This document shows positions 44,355 through 55,762 of a stretch of 64,000 nt of DNA, piece by piece. The position numbers and the translations under genes were made by a program. Below the pieces are notes generated by a model. That model did no database searches and was not told where the DNA came from. It worked only from the letters and a program-made list of their open reading frames with translations. The stretch spans positions 14,502,138-14,566,137 of the forward strand of contig OY783196.1 in NCBI GenBank assembly GCA_963678675.1, in the 5' to 3' direction. The stretch's first letter is position 1, and each line of letters begins with the position of its first letter. Source of the stretch: Xiphydria camelus. Its lineage: Eukaryota; Arthropoda; Insecta; Hymenoptera; Xiphydriidae.

Positions 44355-45653
44355 TTTTGTTGTTTTTTTTTTCACCCTCAACTATGCTCAGATCCATCAA
44401 TGTGTGATTGTGTGAATTTAATTCTTTCTCTCTCCATCCTCGATTTCGTTCTGTAGTTTTAGGTACTAGTTTTAAGTAGTACCTTCATCATCGCTTTCTT
44501 TACACGTTGCCCCTCGCGGAAACTCTTTTGCCCGTTGTTTTCCTGTTTTTGCCATAATAATTTTAATATAACACACACGCGAAAGAATGTTCAGTGTTCA
44601 TTGACGTTTACGAAATGGAAAGTTTATTTAACACGTTGCCTGTCACTGTACTATTTCGACCGTTCTGTGCCCTTTTTTGCAATAATAATTATAAATTAAC
44701 ACAAACACACGCGAGCGCGCACGCGACAGAATGTGCATGCACGGTGGTTACTCGAGAAAAGTCGCGACTCCGATCGACGACTACACGAGCTCCATATGGC
44801 CGGCCACTCGACGCGGTAAAATCCGGAAAACTAAAAATGCGACAAACGAAATATAAACAACTCACAAGTAACTCTGCGCCCTCTAGTCTGGCTTCTCCCA
44901 AGGATACGCCCAAAAAGGGTCCTAAACGCTAGATTTATGGTGAGCCTAAACAGTCCTCTTAGTGGAGGTGCGACACTGCGTCGCCTCGTAATATGAACAA
45001 TAGCTTCCATGCCCGAAGAAACCCGCTCGAGCAACACAAACCAGACCCCCTCTGCACAGTCTAAACAGCGATTGATTTTTGCTTCATTTATTCCTCAGTT
45101 TTAAATTAATAACTATAACTTGTGCGATCAAGAGTAGATCTCCTCGAGGTCGTAAATCCCGAAGGCACTACTGCGTGACACGACTAGTGACCGAAAATGT
45201 GGTGTGGTGGATTTAAACCGTATCGGTTAGTTGAAATGATTTAACACTGCACTCACAATATTACTGGTGATTATATTGGATTCAAAGAGATACAGTAATT
45301 TCGTGATGTAGCCGTGGTTTACAATTAGATACACTGCGAGGTTGTTTTGAGGGAAAGGTGTAGGACTGCGAACGCATTCGCAACCCCCATTCACCAAAAC
45401 ACACCGCCTGCGTCGCTGTTGCGACCGATGTACAGATTAGATCTAGATTAGTGCGTTTTACTTAGGTTGCGATAATAGTGAGCGGTAAGAAATGACGTAG
45501 AAGTCCCCTTTGCGATGGAACACATATTTTGCGAGGCTGGCTCGCGAGGCAAACGTACGGCGGCAGCTTCACTAGGCAAGGCAATCCAACACGTGGCACG
45601 CTTCGCGCGGCGGCTTCGCGAGCCAGCCTCGTAAAGTCAACATATGGCTTTAA

Positions 45654-46326
45654 AGAAGTATGGTCATGAATCGATTTCCAAGATTTAAATATGAAATAAT
45701 TATGTATGCAAGCTAATATCAATAGAAACCTCCTGGTGCAATTTGGGGTAGATTGACCGTTTAGTATGTCTGATAAAAATTAATTACCGAGTAGAAAATA
45801 ACCCAGAGTCTTATGGGCAAGGCACATTTCTCTTTGGGTTTGTATGTAAAATCCAAGATTAAAATATAAAAAATATACCAAAAAACGGGGAAAAAAAAAC
45901 AAAAATTTACACCCATTGATGAAAATTATTGACCGTTTGATACTTTAGTTATAACTAATTTCTGCTTCTCGGTGTTCGGAAATAGCGCGTCGAGTAGATG
46001 CGGCAGCGTCGCGTCAGTGGAGTGGGTTCAAGCGTGCATTTCAGATCTCGTTTTCCCCACGACACACTCAAACGTTTGAGTGCATCGTGGTTTTCTCTAC
46101 TGGGCCACGAGCCCATTGATAATATGCGTTGCCACACATAAAAAGACGCTAGTCAAAGGAGGCACATTATTTGAATAATAAGTGAAAAATAATCAAAATA
46201 ATCGACTAATTCTTATGGTCATAAATTTTATAATTCACAAAGAGAATTTTCAATTATAAATCATAGTTTTTTGATGACTTTTTGTACGGACACTCAACGA
46301 TCACTTTGGAGAGTGACCATACTACT
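45654..46326. mobile_element. 673-bp element with TTAA duplication
   Basis: Ends AGAAGTATGGTCA and AGTAGTATGGTCA with TTAA at 45650-45653 and 46327-46330. Repeat X copy 2 lacks it (GGCTGTAACGTACG at about 50102). It has no CCC start, so piggyBac is only one possibility. An inner inverted pair (ACGATGCACTCAAACG-like) lies near 46060-46090. Confidence 0.82.
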
Positions 46327-48082
46327 TTAACGTACGCACAGTCGGGAGCGATGGAATGGGGCAGGATCGCGGGCGACGGAATGGGGCAGAGTCGACAGCG
46401 GTGTATTGGGACAGGGTCGAGAGTGCTGTATGAGTGAGACACGGTCGAGAGCGGTGGAGTGTGTGGGTTTCGTTACGATTTTCGTCTCCTCGTGCGCGCA
46501 TCCAGTACCCTCCGCAAAGAAGTTTCACTTCAATAATAAAAAACAGAGACCCGTTTCAAGGCAAGTATATGAAAGAGAATTTCACAGACAGAACTTGAGT
46601 TTTAAAGAGCCAAAAGTTGACACTTGCCATAAGTGTGATCTTTTGAAAGCAAAGATAAAAATTGCTTCTCTCGAAGAGGAAAGGCAGAATCTTGAATTGG
46701 AGTTATCTGAGCATCATGCACAGGCAGACAATGCATACTTGTCCAAAAAAAGAGACAAGCAACTTGCACTTGATGATGACACGATGCGCTGTTACGCCTT
46801 TGATTTACAACAGTGCTTGCTAACTCCCATGTTACAAACTTCTATAGCTTTTTATAAAAGACAACCTTGAACTTTTAATCTGACAATGCATGAGACAAGT
46901 ACAGGATCCGTGAGATGTTACATGTGGCATGAAGCAGAGGGAGCACGCGGCGGAAACCAAATTGCTACTTGTGTCTACAAAGAACTTGTTGGACTTCCAC
47001 CACAAGTAACAGAAGTTGTTTTATATTCAGATACTCTTGTGGCGGACAAAACAAAAATTCGCATGTCGCCGCTATGTTTATGATCGCCATGCAAACTAAC
47101 AAAAACTTGTCAACGGTGGATCACAAGTTCATGGTTAGTGGCCACAGTCAACTGGAGTGCGATGTGGATCATGGACTCATCGAGAAACAAAAGAAGAAGT
47201 TGCAAGTGCCCATTTCGCATCCACATGAGTGGTTTCAGTTGGTTCGTTCTGTTGGTAAGAAGCAAAATTTTCAAGTTGAGGAGCTGTCTCACACTGACTT
47301 TGTAAATTTTGCGGACCTATTAAAAACAAGTCTTCAGCTTAGAAGGAAGGATACTGATGGGAATCAGTTCAACTGGCATTCGGCAAAATGGTTTCGCTAC
47401 ACAAGAGACGTTGGAATTTTGTCCTATAAAACTAGTCTACAGCAGGATGAGCCCTTTAAATTATTGAGCTTAATTCGCAGGGGCAACACTGCTGGAGACT
47501 TAAAACCACCAAAATGTTACTGGACCACTTTACCAATATCCAAGGAAAAGAAAAAGGACATCTTAGACTTGCTACCACTTATCCCACCGACTTTCCATGA
47601 ATTTTATAAAAACTTGAAAACAACTGATATTCCGGATGCATATCCGGATGGAAACAAGTCTGACAGCGATAGATAGTCAGTGTCGTGAGGTGGCATCGTA
47701 CATTTTTTGTTTGATATTTTGGCGAGAAAGTTGTATTCATTTAGTTTTATGTGATGGTAAAATTAGTGTAAGTCAACTTTATTTGTGGTTCATATAGTTG
47801 CCACAGAGTGTGTGGCTCGGGCACAATGGTCCACTAGGACTGAGTGCCCGGTAAATCCCCAAGTTCATTCATTCATTCATCCATTCATATAGTTTAAGTC
47901 ATCATAGTACTAAAAGGGGTTGCCTAGAGATATTTGCGTGCTACATGCATTTAACGGTTCTTATGAGAAGTGTTATTTTCATTTTATACATTTTTTCAAC
48001 AGTTTGTGTTTCAATATAAACAAATAAAGGTATTTTCTGAGCAATACCATTTTTTGACTTGTACTCTTTTTCCCGAGCATCC

Positions 48083-48560
48083 TAGATATATCACGGTGAT
48101 ACTAATTACTAAGAATCGATAGTCATAATTCCGACCATCGTTTGTCGGAACAATATCGATACTTTTATTTCATCAATATATTGCGTCGTATTTATCGATA
48201 TTTATAAATTGATATATTATTTTTCATTTATCGAAAAATTTCGATATCTTCGTCGTAAGTGTAATTTGTTCTTAGGAAATTTATCGTAAAAAATGGGAAG
48301 TGTTACTGTTTTGCGAAAAATGCGCCGCTGTAACTCGAAACACATTAGACTCGGAGATACAAAAAATGTAAGGAATTTTATCTTCTTTAACTTTTATTTA
48401 AACATTTTTGTCGCAAAATCAACCGCTGGGGGGTTATTTTGAAAAAAAAAAACATTTTTTGTCCCTTTAAGGGGTAAGGCCACCATGCAACTTTTAAAAA
48501 ATCGATTTTTTTTATTAGCTTATAACATTCCTTAAACCCTCAAAAATAAGAAAAAACAAC
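48083..48560. repeat. Dispersed AT-rich repeat, related to 61.9-62.3 kb
   Basis: 48170-48470 is colinear with about 61960-62265: TTATCGATATTTATAAATTGA, AACTCGAAACACATTAGA, TTTATCTTCTTTAACTTTTA and AAAATCAACCGCTGGGG. The first 60 bp recalls the edge of the 5204-5634 MITE flank (GGTGATACTAATTACTAAG). No gene. Confidence 0.7.
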
Positions 48561-48564
48561 AAAA

Positions 48565-48770
48565 CGTGTGGCCGCCACACGCGGAAGAAATGAAACTTCG
48601 ATACCAGTTTCTCTGAATTTGATTTCGGTGGCATTAGTTTCAATTGGCTCTATAGGTACAAGTCTTTTACTATGTTTCTTCGTAAAGCCAATTGAAACTA
48701 ATACCACCGGAATTAAATTCAGAGAAACTGGTATCGAAGTTTCACTTCTTCCGCGTGTGGCGGCCACACG
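48565..48770. repeat. 206-bp palindrome in repeat X copy 2
   Basis: The same palindrome as 44153-44354, with ends CGTGTGGCCGCCACACGC and CGTGTGGCGGCCACACG. Confidence 0.88.
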
Positions 48771-48791
48771 TTTTGTTGTTTTTTTTCACCC

Positions 48792-48956
48792 TCAACTGTG
48801 CTCAGACCCATCAATGTTTGATTGTGTGAATTTAATTCTTTCTCTCCATCCTCGATTTCGTTCTGTACTAGTTTTAGGTAGTACCTTCGTCATCGCTTTC
48901 TTTACACGTTGCCTCTCACGAAACTCTTTTGCCCGTTGTTTTCCTGTTTTTGCCAT
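48792..48956 (-). pseudogene. Short basic exon-like ORF in repeat X
   Basis: Minus-strand frame reading MAKTGKQRAKEFRERQRVKK and then PKTSTERNRGWRERIK. Two tandem [K]T-x-x-[EQ]R-x-[RK]-x-x-RER motifs resemble the N-terminal basic region of several arthropod transposon proteins. In copy 1 (about 44380-44560) the same frame is broken. A further degraded copy of the motif is present upstream in the 120-bp tandem duplication. It is a fragment; no downstream exon was found. Confidence 0.4.
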
Positions 48957-50319
48957 AATAATTTTAATATAACTCACACGCGAAAGAATGTTCAGTGTTC
49001 ATTGACGTTTACGAAATGGAAAGTTTATTTAACACGTTGCCTGTCACTGTACTATTTCGACCGTTCTGTGCCCTTTTTTGCAATAATAATTATAAATTAA
49101 CACAAACACACGCGAGCGCGCGCGCGAAAGAATGTGCATGCACGGTGGTTACTCGAGAAAAGTCGCGACTCCGATCGCAGACTACACGAGCTCTGTATGG
49201 CCGGCCACTCGACGCGATAAAATCCGGAAAACTAAAAATGCGACAAACGAAATATAAACAACTCACAAGTAACTCTGCGCCCTCTAGTTTGGCTTCTCCC
49301 AAGGATACGCCCAAAAAGGGTCCTAAACGCTAGATTTATGGTGAGCCTAAACAGACCTCTTAGTGGAGGTGCGACACTGCGTCGCCTCGTAATATGAATA
49401 ATAGCTTCCATGCCCGAAGAAACCCTCTCGACCAACACAAACCAGACCCCCTCTGCACAGTCTAAACAGCGATTGATTTTTGCTTAATTTATTCTTCAGT
49501 TTTAAATTAATAACTATAACTTGTGCGATCAAGAGTAGATCTCCTCGAGGTCGTAAATCCCGAAGGCACTACTGCGTGACACGACTAGTGACCGAAAATG
49601 TGGTGTGGTGGATTTAAACCGTATCGCGGTTAGTTGAAATGATGCACTGCACTGCACTGCACTCACAATATTACTGGTGATTATATTGGATTCAAAGAGA
49701 TACAGTAATCCCGTGAAGGTAGCCGTGGTTTACAATTAGATACACTGCGAGGTTGTTTTGAAGGAAAGGTGTGGGACTGCGAACGCATTCGCAACCCCCA
49801 TTCACCAAAACATACCGCCCGCCTCGCTGTTGCGACCGATGTACAGATTAGATCTAGATTAGTGCGTTACTTAGGTTGCGATAATAGTGAGCGGTAAGAA
49901 ATGACGTAGAAGTCCCCTTTGCGACGGAACACATATTTTGCGAGGCTGGCTCGCGAGGCCGCCGCGCAAGACAGCCTTAAGACATTTTTGCCTCGGAATA
50001 TGTAGACAAACGAACGGCGGCAGCTTCACTAGGCAAGGCGATCCAACACGTGGCACGCTTCGCGCGGCGGTTTCGCGAGCTAGCCTCGCAAAATGAACAC
50101 ATGGCTGTAACGTACGCACAGTCGGGAGCGGTGGAATGGGGCAGGATCGCGGGCGGTGAAATGGGGCAGAGTCGACAGCGGTGTATTGGGGCAGGGTCGA
50201 GAGCGCTGTATGAGCGAGACACGATCGAGAGCGGTGGAGTGTGTGGGTTTCGTTACAGTTTTTCGTCTCCTCGGGCGCGCATTCAGTACCCTTCGCAAAG
50301 AAGTTTCACTTCAAAAAAA

Positions 50320-50874
50320 GTCTCGTGGTCAGAACAAATCTTGAACCGGTCGTTTACGTCAATTTGCGGAGGCTCCTTGCGGCGCGTCAAATGCATGTTG
50401 GGACGTATTGTCAATAAATCAAGTACTTTTTCACACAAGCCGGCTCTGTCGAAAACAGTTCTCGAAGCAATCAAGCCTATCTACGAAAAGTTGAGCAGCG
50501 ACGACCTTCTAAATCGATACTTAGGTGGTTTCACTCAAAATAGTAATGAAAGTTTAAACGCAACGGTGTAGTCAATGGCCCCAAAATCTATGTCAAGCGG
50601 AAAAACTATTAATATTACTGAGAATCTTGCCGTATGCACTTTCAACGATGGAATTTGCAGATTAATGCAAGTTATACGACAGTTGGGCGTGACAGTTGGA
50701 AGCAATTGTTACAATTTCTGCGTTGAGGCAGACGAACTCCGTATCGATTTTTCGAACCGATCGCTGATTGAGGCTGCAAAAACAGCTCGAATTGCCTCAA
50801 AATCGGCCAGAAAAGAAGAAGAATTCAACGTCAATATAGAAGGCCAACTATACGGTGCAGGCATCGCGGATTAA
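50320..50874 (+). pseudogene. Mutator-like transposase, C-terminal fragment
   Basis: Plus-strand frame containing HKPALSKTVLEAIKPIYEKL, GGFTQNSNESLN and, after a TAG at 50569-50571 where Trp is expected, SMAPKSMSSGK, NDGICRLM, GSNCYNFC and GQLYGAGIAD before the TAA. I recognise this as the C-terminal end of the arthropod Mutator-like transposase family (Pfam Mutator-like domain). The N-terminal two thirds are absent, replaced by repeat X. The fragment is otherwise in one frame. Confidence 0.75.
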
Positions 50875-50881
50875 AGGTATA

Positions 50882-51727
50882 GGGGAGGTGATGGATGTAC
50901 CGCCCACTTAAGGAAACTAAGAAAATTTGATTACATTAAAATAAAATTTAATGCATGAAACCGTTTTCAAGGGGTCTTGTGTAGTATCTATTTCAATTTT
51001 TTCATACATATATGAAGTTTTTATTCATAACAAAAATGATATAAGCATATTTTATACAATCGGCAATTGAACGATACATTGCACAGATGCATGTATGACC
51101 GCTCAGATTGCTTCTAATACAGCCCAACATATAAAAATTAAATATTACAATTAAATATTATGTTTTTATTATTTGCAATAACCATTTTAATTTCATTTCT
51201 TCTTCCTTATTTTGTTACTGATTAAACCAATTTACTTACGTGAATTTTATTCACTGACTGGCAAACGCCAACACAATAGGTACCTGAGCTCACTCGCAAC
51301 TGAGCGATCCAGTAACTGGCCCGGTCGGTATTCGATCTACACACTGGGCGGTGCAACGTGCAAATGCGCGCATCACGAAAAACATTAATATTAATTAATG
51401 AAAAGCTTTTTTAATTATTTAGATGTGTATTTTTAATACAAAATCTATGACGAATTGATATTTCATTATTTGATATAGTTGATAAATAGTTAAAACGATG
51501 AAAAACCTTAAATAGGACTTGGGAAATCTTATAAGAATTCCACCGATAATAATCTTTTGTTAATTTTTTTTAATTTGAGTGAAAAAAAATGGGAAATGTT
51601 TGTTGAATTTAGGTATTAGTATTGAATCCTTTAATTTTCCAAACAAAAAATTATTGTTTTTCAATTCGTTGTAAAGAAATGCAGGTGGGCGGTCCTACCT
51701 ACTGGGCGGTACAACCTTCCTCTCCCC
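50882..51727. mobile_element. 846-bp MITE with GGGGAGGTGATGG-type ends, TA duplication
   Basis: Ends are GGGGAGGTGATGGATGTACC and GGGGAGAGGAAGGTTGTACC, both followed by GCCCA, flanked by TA at 50880-50881 and 51728-51729. AT-rich interior without ORFs. It starts a few bases after the Mutator-like stop codon. Confidence 0.83.
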
Positions 51728-51729
51728 TA

Positions 51730-52239
51730 CTATAATTTTCCACCATAAAATGTTACTTCAAACTTTAAACGCGTTTTTCTCAGAACACCATTTTCAAAAT
51801 CGGGCGAACCGCTAGCGGCTACAAATCTTTATCGATTGCCTTCAAATTTTGAGAGTATATTTATACATATATAATCTAATAGATCACGTAGGGATTTTTC
51901 GATATGTTGTAAACTTTTTTGTTTTATAAACGATTAAATATGAAATTCTTACGTGAAAACGTGAACTTTTCCTTTATATGCTCACCATTTCTCGAAAAAT
52001 CGATATTTCTAAAATCCCCTATGTGGTCTATTAGTTTATGATATATATTAAAGAAAAATTTTTTGATTTTTGTTCTAGGTTCACGTTTGGAGGTGCAGGC
52101 GGTTCGCCTGTTTTGGACCTCCAGAAAAATTCTCCGCAGAAACTGGATACTAGAAAAATTAAAAATAAAATGTTTTTTTTGTATCTCTAAAGACACTTGA
52201 TAAAGAACTGTATAAAGAAATTCTACAGCTTTTATATAC
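51730..52239. other. No recognised feature
   Basis: AT-rich. One short inverted pair, GGAGGTGCAGGCGGTTCG and CCTGTTTTGGACCTCC, lies near 52090-52125. The minus-strand ORF at 51924-52196 has no family resemblance. Confidence 0.35.
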
Positions 52240-53765
52240 TATACTGCCCAACTATGGAGAAAGGCAGTAACTAGCAAAAAAAAATCGAAATACGTTTTTT
52301 AGTACCATTGAATATCTTTAATTATTTTGTACCCAAGTTTATCGCAAAAAAGCAGTAATTTATTTTACTTTGTGTAGGAATTCAATAAAACATTTACTGC
52401 TTTCTGGAAAAACTAAGCGTTTGCAAGGCAGAATGGCAGTAAGTGCAATATACAATACAAGAAAGCAGTATTTGTCATGCGGCTTGTTAGATGTTGCCTT
52501 TTCGTGTTGCATCAGCTGATTTCAATTTGACTTACTGCCTTATTACAACACTTCTTTCATAAAAAACATTTGTAGAATAGAAACTTTTTCTATTATAAAT
52601 ATTACGGTAACTACTAACGATAGTTCGATAGAGGCGAAATATTGATTCTATCGGCATACTACTTACAATTAGTTACAATAGTTTCACATCTCTAGCTCAA
52701 GCTGCTCAAGTTTTAGTTTCTTTCAAACCGCCGTCGGTTGTTGTTGTTGTTTGGCACGGTAGTTGAATCTTTCATTTATTTTTATGTTGTATTGCCTAGA
52801 AAATAAAAAATGGATAGAAAAAGGTAATGAATAATAACGATAATATACAAACGCCTTTTGTAGTATAATTAGCAATTTGGTTTAACTACCTTAACCTAAC
52901 TTTTAACCAAACCGTTCACTGAAACAGGGTATGGAATACGGTACCGTAACCCTATAAATAATATTATGCACTGCGTTTTTTTTAACATAGGCTATCAGGA
53001 ACTGAACTTATGTTAGAGAGGACTTGTAAAAGGCAAAATTTGGAAAAAAGTACAACTACCAATCCAAGACACATAACGACTTCTGCTAATACGAGTGTTA
53101 TTGGAGAAGCTCTCGAACATGACGTTATCATACATGGTGAAACCGGTAAACAGATTATCAAAATGGAATTATTCTTTTAGACAATCGTCCGGAAAGTACC
53201 CGCTTCTCTCGGACGCTTTTTCTTTGAGAAAGTAGTGCTTCCCGGCCTAGTCCTGGACGTTTGTGAAGAGTTTGATGTTTTTTTCTTTTTTTAGATAATT
53301 GTTGCATACTAAATCTTTCAATGATATCAGATTTAACAATCATCGAACCCGAAGAACACGAGCAACCTAAAATCTTAGAAGGTGAGATAGATTTTCAAAG
53401 TTTATCAAACAATTTTGAAGAGCCTAATGTAGTGGTGCGAAATACGTTACCGAACGAGATAGGTTTTCAAAGTGAATCAAATAATTTTGAAGAGCTTTGT
53501 GAAGAAAACTCTTTAACAAACGAGATATACTTTTAAAGTGAATCAAACAATTTTGAAGAGCCTAGTGTACTAAAAACTTTAAGAACCGATGAAACAGAGT
53601 TTGAAATACCAAATAATTTTGCACTTCTTATAGAAATAAATTATAAAGTGCTAGCAGAAGGAGCTCAATCCCAAAGTCAAGATGATATTCTTAGTAATGC
53701 AGCAGATAATGAAGAAACACAGAAAGCCTCGGTGGAAGCTGAGAAGGCAAGCTCAGATGAAGATA

Positions 53766-55762
53766 TAGTCGGGGAGGCAGCGACACTTTTACCGTGGTCA
53801 TTTTACCAAGGCTGGTTTTCAGTCACATGATAGATTCCATACTGTGTATGAGCGAAATGCTTGTCAGCTGCCGCACCGGCGGTGGGGGTGAGTACAGTAG
53901 AGCCTCAAACGCGTAAAAAAACTAGAGAAATAAAGTGATATCACCAGAGTTCAATTCTTGTTTATGGTTTATTTACATTATGTAATTATAAAAAATCGTA
54001 GTCAGCCGGACATATTTCGGGGGGAAATGTGTTAGCTGGGACAATAAACATGTAGCGCGCCGGCTAAAGAGGCTCCGACTTTATCGACTTTTCCCCCGCA
54101 ATTCGGCTAGCTGATTTTTATTTATATTTAATACAAGTAATACTGATTCGTGCGATCAAATTTCAACTTCAGTAGTATAAAGAGACATTATATTTTTTGC
54201 CACAAAAGATTCGATGGTTTATTTACATTATGTAATTATAAAAATTCGTAGCAGCTGTTGACGTATACTTGCGCAATACAGACGCCACGCAAACTAATAC
54301 CACCATACTTTAAATTAAGTTATGTGATTGCTAATTCATTATATTTTATGAAAAACATCATCAGCTAGGTGTATGGTGGGGATCAGTCTGTCAACTGGGA
54401 CAAAAAACATGCAGCGCACCGGCTAAAGAGGCTGCGCATTTAAAATTTCAGCTGACGACTTTTCCCTCGCAATTCAGCCAGCCGACTTTTATTTATATCT
54501 AGTACGAATAATAATGGTTCGTGTAATCAAACTTCAGGTCTGGTAGTATAAAGAAACATGAAATTTATTGTCTAAAAAGAGTCTATCTTGCTTGCAATTT
54601 TAATGGCGATAATAATTATTATTGTAGTTAATTATGTTATTTATTATTATCTAACTATTTAATAATATTTGTTAGAAATAAATAAGTTATAGAAATCAAT
54701 AGAAGATTTATTGTATAGAAGGCGATATTCATAAATGTAAATATCTAAAAGTCATGCGGTACAGCTGAAGTGCGGATCTCTGGTAGATCTTTTGTAGCAA
54801 TAAATTTCATATTTCTTTATACTACCGCAGCTGAAATTTGATTACACGAACTATTATTATTCGTACTAGATATAAATAAAAGTCGGCTGGCTGAATTGCG
54901 GGGGAAAAGTCGTCAGTTGAAATTATAAATGCGCAGCCTCTTTAGCCGGTGCGCTGCATGTTTTTTGTCCCAGCTGATGGACTGACCCCCACTATACACC
55001 TATCTGACGATGTTTTTCATAAAATATAATGAATTAGGAATTACATATCTTAATTTAAAGCATGGTGGTATTAGTTTACGTGGCGTCTATATTGCGCAAG
55101 TATACGTCAACAGCTGACACATTTCCCCCCGAAATATGTTCAGCTGACTACGATTTTTTATAATTACATAATATAAATAAACCATCGAATCTTTTGTTGC
55201 AAAAAATATAATGTCTCTTTATACTACTAAGGGCCGGTTTTACCAACAGGTATAAACGCGGTATAGCACTATACTGAGAATAACCATAAGGCTTATTGCT
55301 GGTTATTCTCAGTATAGCGCTATACCGCGTTTATACCGTGTTGGTAAAACCGGCCCTAAAGTTGAAATTTGACCGCACGAACCAGTATTACTTGTATTAA
55401 ATATAAATAAAAGTCAGCTAGCCGAATTGCGGGGGAAAAGTTGATAAAGTCGCAGCCTCTTTAACCGGCGTGCTGCATGTTTATTGTCCCAGCTGACATA
55501 TTTCCCCCCGAAATATGTCCAGCTGACTACGATTTTTTATAATTACATAATGTAAATAAACCATAAACAAAAATTGAACTTTGGTGATATCACTTTATTT
55601 CTCTAGTTCTTTTACTCGTTTGAGGCTCTACTGTACACACCCCCACCGCCGGTGCGGCAGCTGACAAGCATTTCGCTCACACACAGTATGGAATCTATCA
55701 TGTGAATGAAAACCAGCCTTGGTGAAATGACCACGGTAAAAATGTCGCTGCCTCCCGGACTA
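53766..55762. mobile_element. 2.0 kb palindromic element, ATA duplication
   Basis: Arms of about 0.85-1.0 kb meet near 54690. Ends read TAGTCGGGGAGGCAGCGACA and TAGTCCGGGAGGCAGCGACA, flanked by ATA (53763-53765 and 55763-55765). Removing the element and one ATA puts the two halves of the host gene in one frame. Within each arm a 180-bp segment is also directly duplicated (about 54000-54190 and 54370-54550). The right arm carries a GGGCC MITE. Confidence 0.85.
55231..55356. mobile_element. Hairpin MITE of the GGGCC type, copy 3
   Basis: A 126-bp palindrome with ends GGGCCGGTTTTACCAACA, flanked by TAA on both sides (equivalent to TTA on the other strand). The opposite arm of the host palindrome, at about 54170-54180, is the empty site. 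Confidence 0.9.

Larger units (their letters stand above)
44151..46531. mobile_element. Repeat X, copy 1, inserted in the DUF7869-like gene
   Basis: Colinear with 48561-50312 apart from a 673-bp TTAA insertion. The left end carries a 202-bp palindrome; the right end finishes GCAAAGAAGTTTCACTTC. It splits the coding region of element 1 between MYDI and NNKKQRPVSR. It contains a degenerate 120-bp tandem duplication near 44480-44720. The ORF at 44594-44932 is shared with copy 2 but so is every other frame, hence not called. Confidence 0.82.
42921..47676 (+). pseudogene. DUF7869-like transposon protein, element 1, interrupted
   Basis: Likely start is the ATG at 42921 (MSSLRSRRMLEQ). Two small introns are inferred (42982-43037 and about 43171-43237). 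Exon 3 is acidic (DSEVDKNYHPEDTESSEED). After one frameshift near 43379 a basic, Lys/Arg-rich region leads to CRGCFMKTL and FPLYKSHYTRRES. The frame resumes after repeat X at about 46540 with RPVSRQVYEREF and DTCHKCD. It then has a TGA at the position of a Trp (46868), a frameshift at 47035, the motif CGGQNKNSHVAA, SGHSQLECDVDHGLIE and PHEWFQLVRSVGKK, and ends at 47676. Conserved Asp, His and Glu in the last motifs could form a nuclease centre. I associate this architecture with DUF7869; its biochemical role is not established as far as I know. Confidence 0.7.
42581..48082 (+). mobile_element. TIR transposon encoding a DUF7869-like protein, element 1
   Basis: Ends are GGATGCCCGGGCAAGGAG with AGTCAAAAAATGG inside, and GGATGCTCGGGAAAAAGAG with the same inner box, read inward from the right. 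TA flanks both sides (42579-42580 and 48083-48084). Subterminal boxes AGTACAAGTCA or TGACTTGTACT recur near both ends (for example 42739, 42764, 42800, 48055). It contains one multi-exon protein gene on the plus strand and an inserted 2.4 kb repeat X (44151-46531). Without that insertion it would be about 3.1 kb. Confidence 0.82.
48561..50312. mobile_element. Repeat X, copy 2
   Basis: Direct copy of 44151-46531 without the TTAA insertion, about 4.4 kb downstream. Divergence is a few percent plus small indels. It ends at GAAGTTTCACTTC, immediately before Mutator-like coding sequence. Confidence 0.82.

Noticed and set aside
46406..46528. ORF start MGQGRECCMSETRS as N-terminus of the element 1 protein
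   Set aside because: It belongs to repeat X and is shared with copy 2; the true gene resumes only after the X boundary near 46531.
44594..49333. A 112-codon ORF present in both repeat X copies
   Set aside because: The copies are recent duplicates and all frames are equally similar; there is no codon-position bias or family resemblance, so conservation here carries no information.
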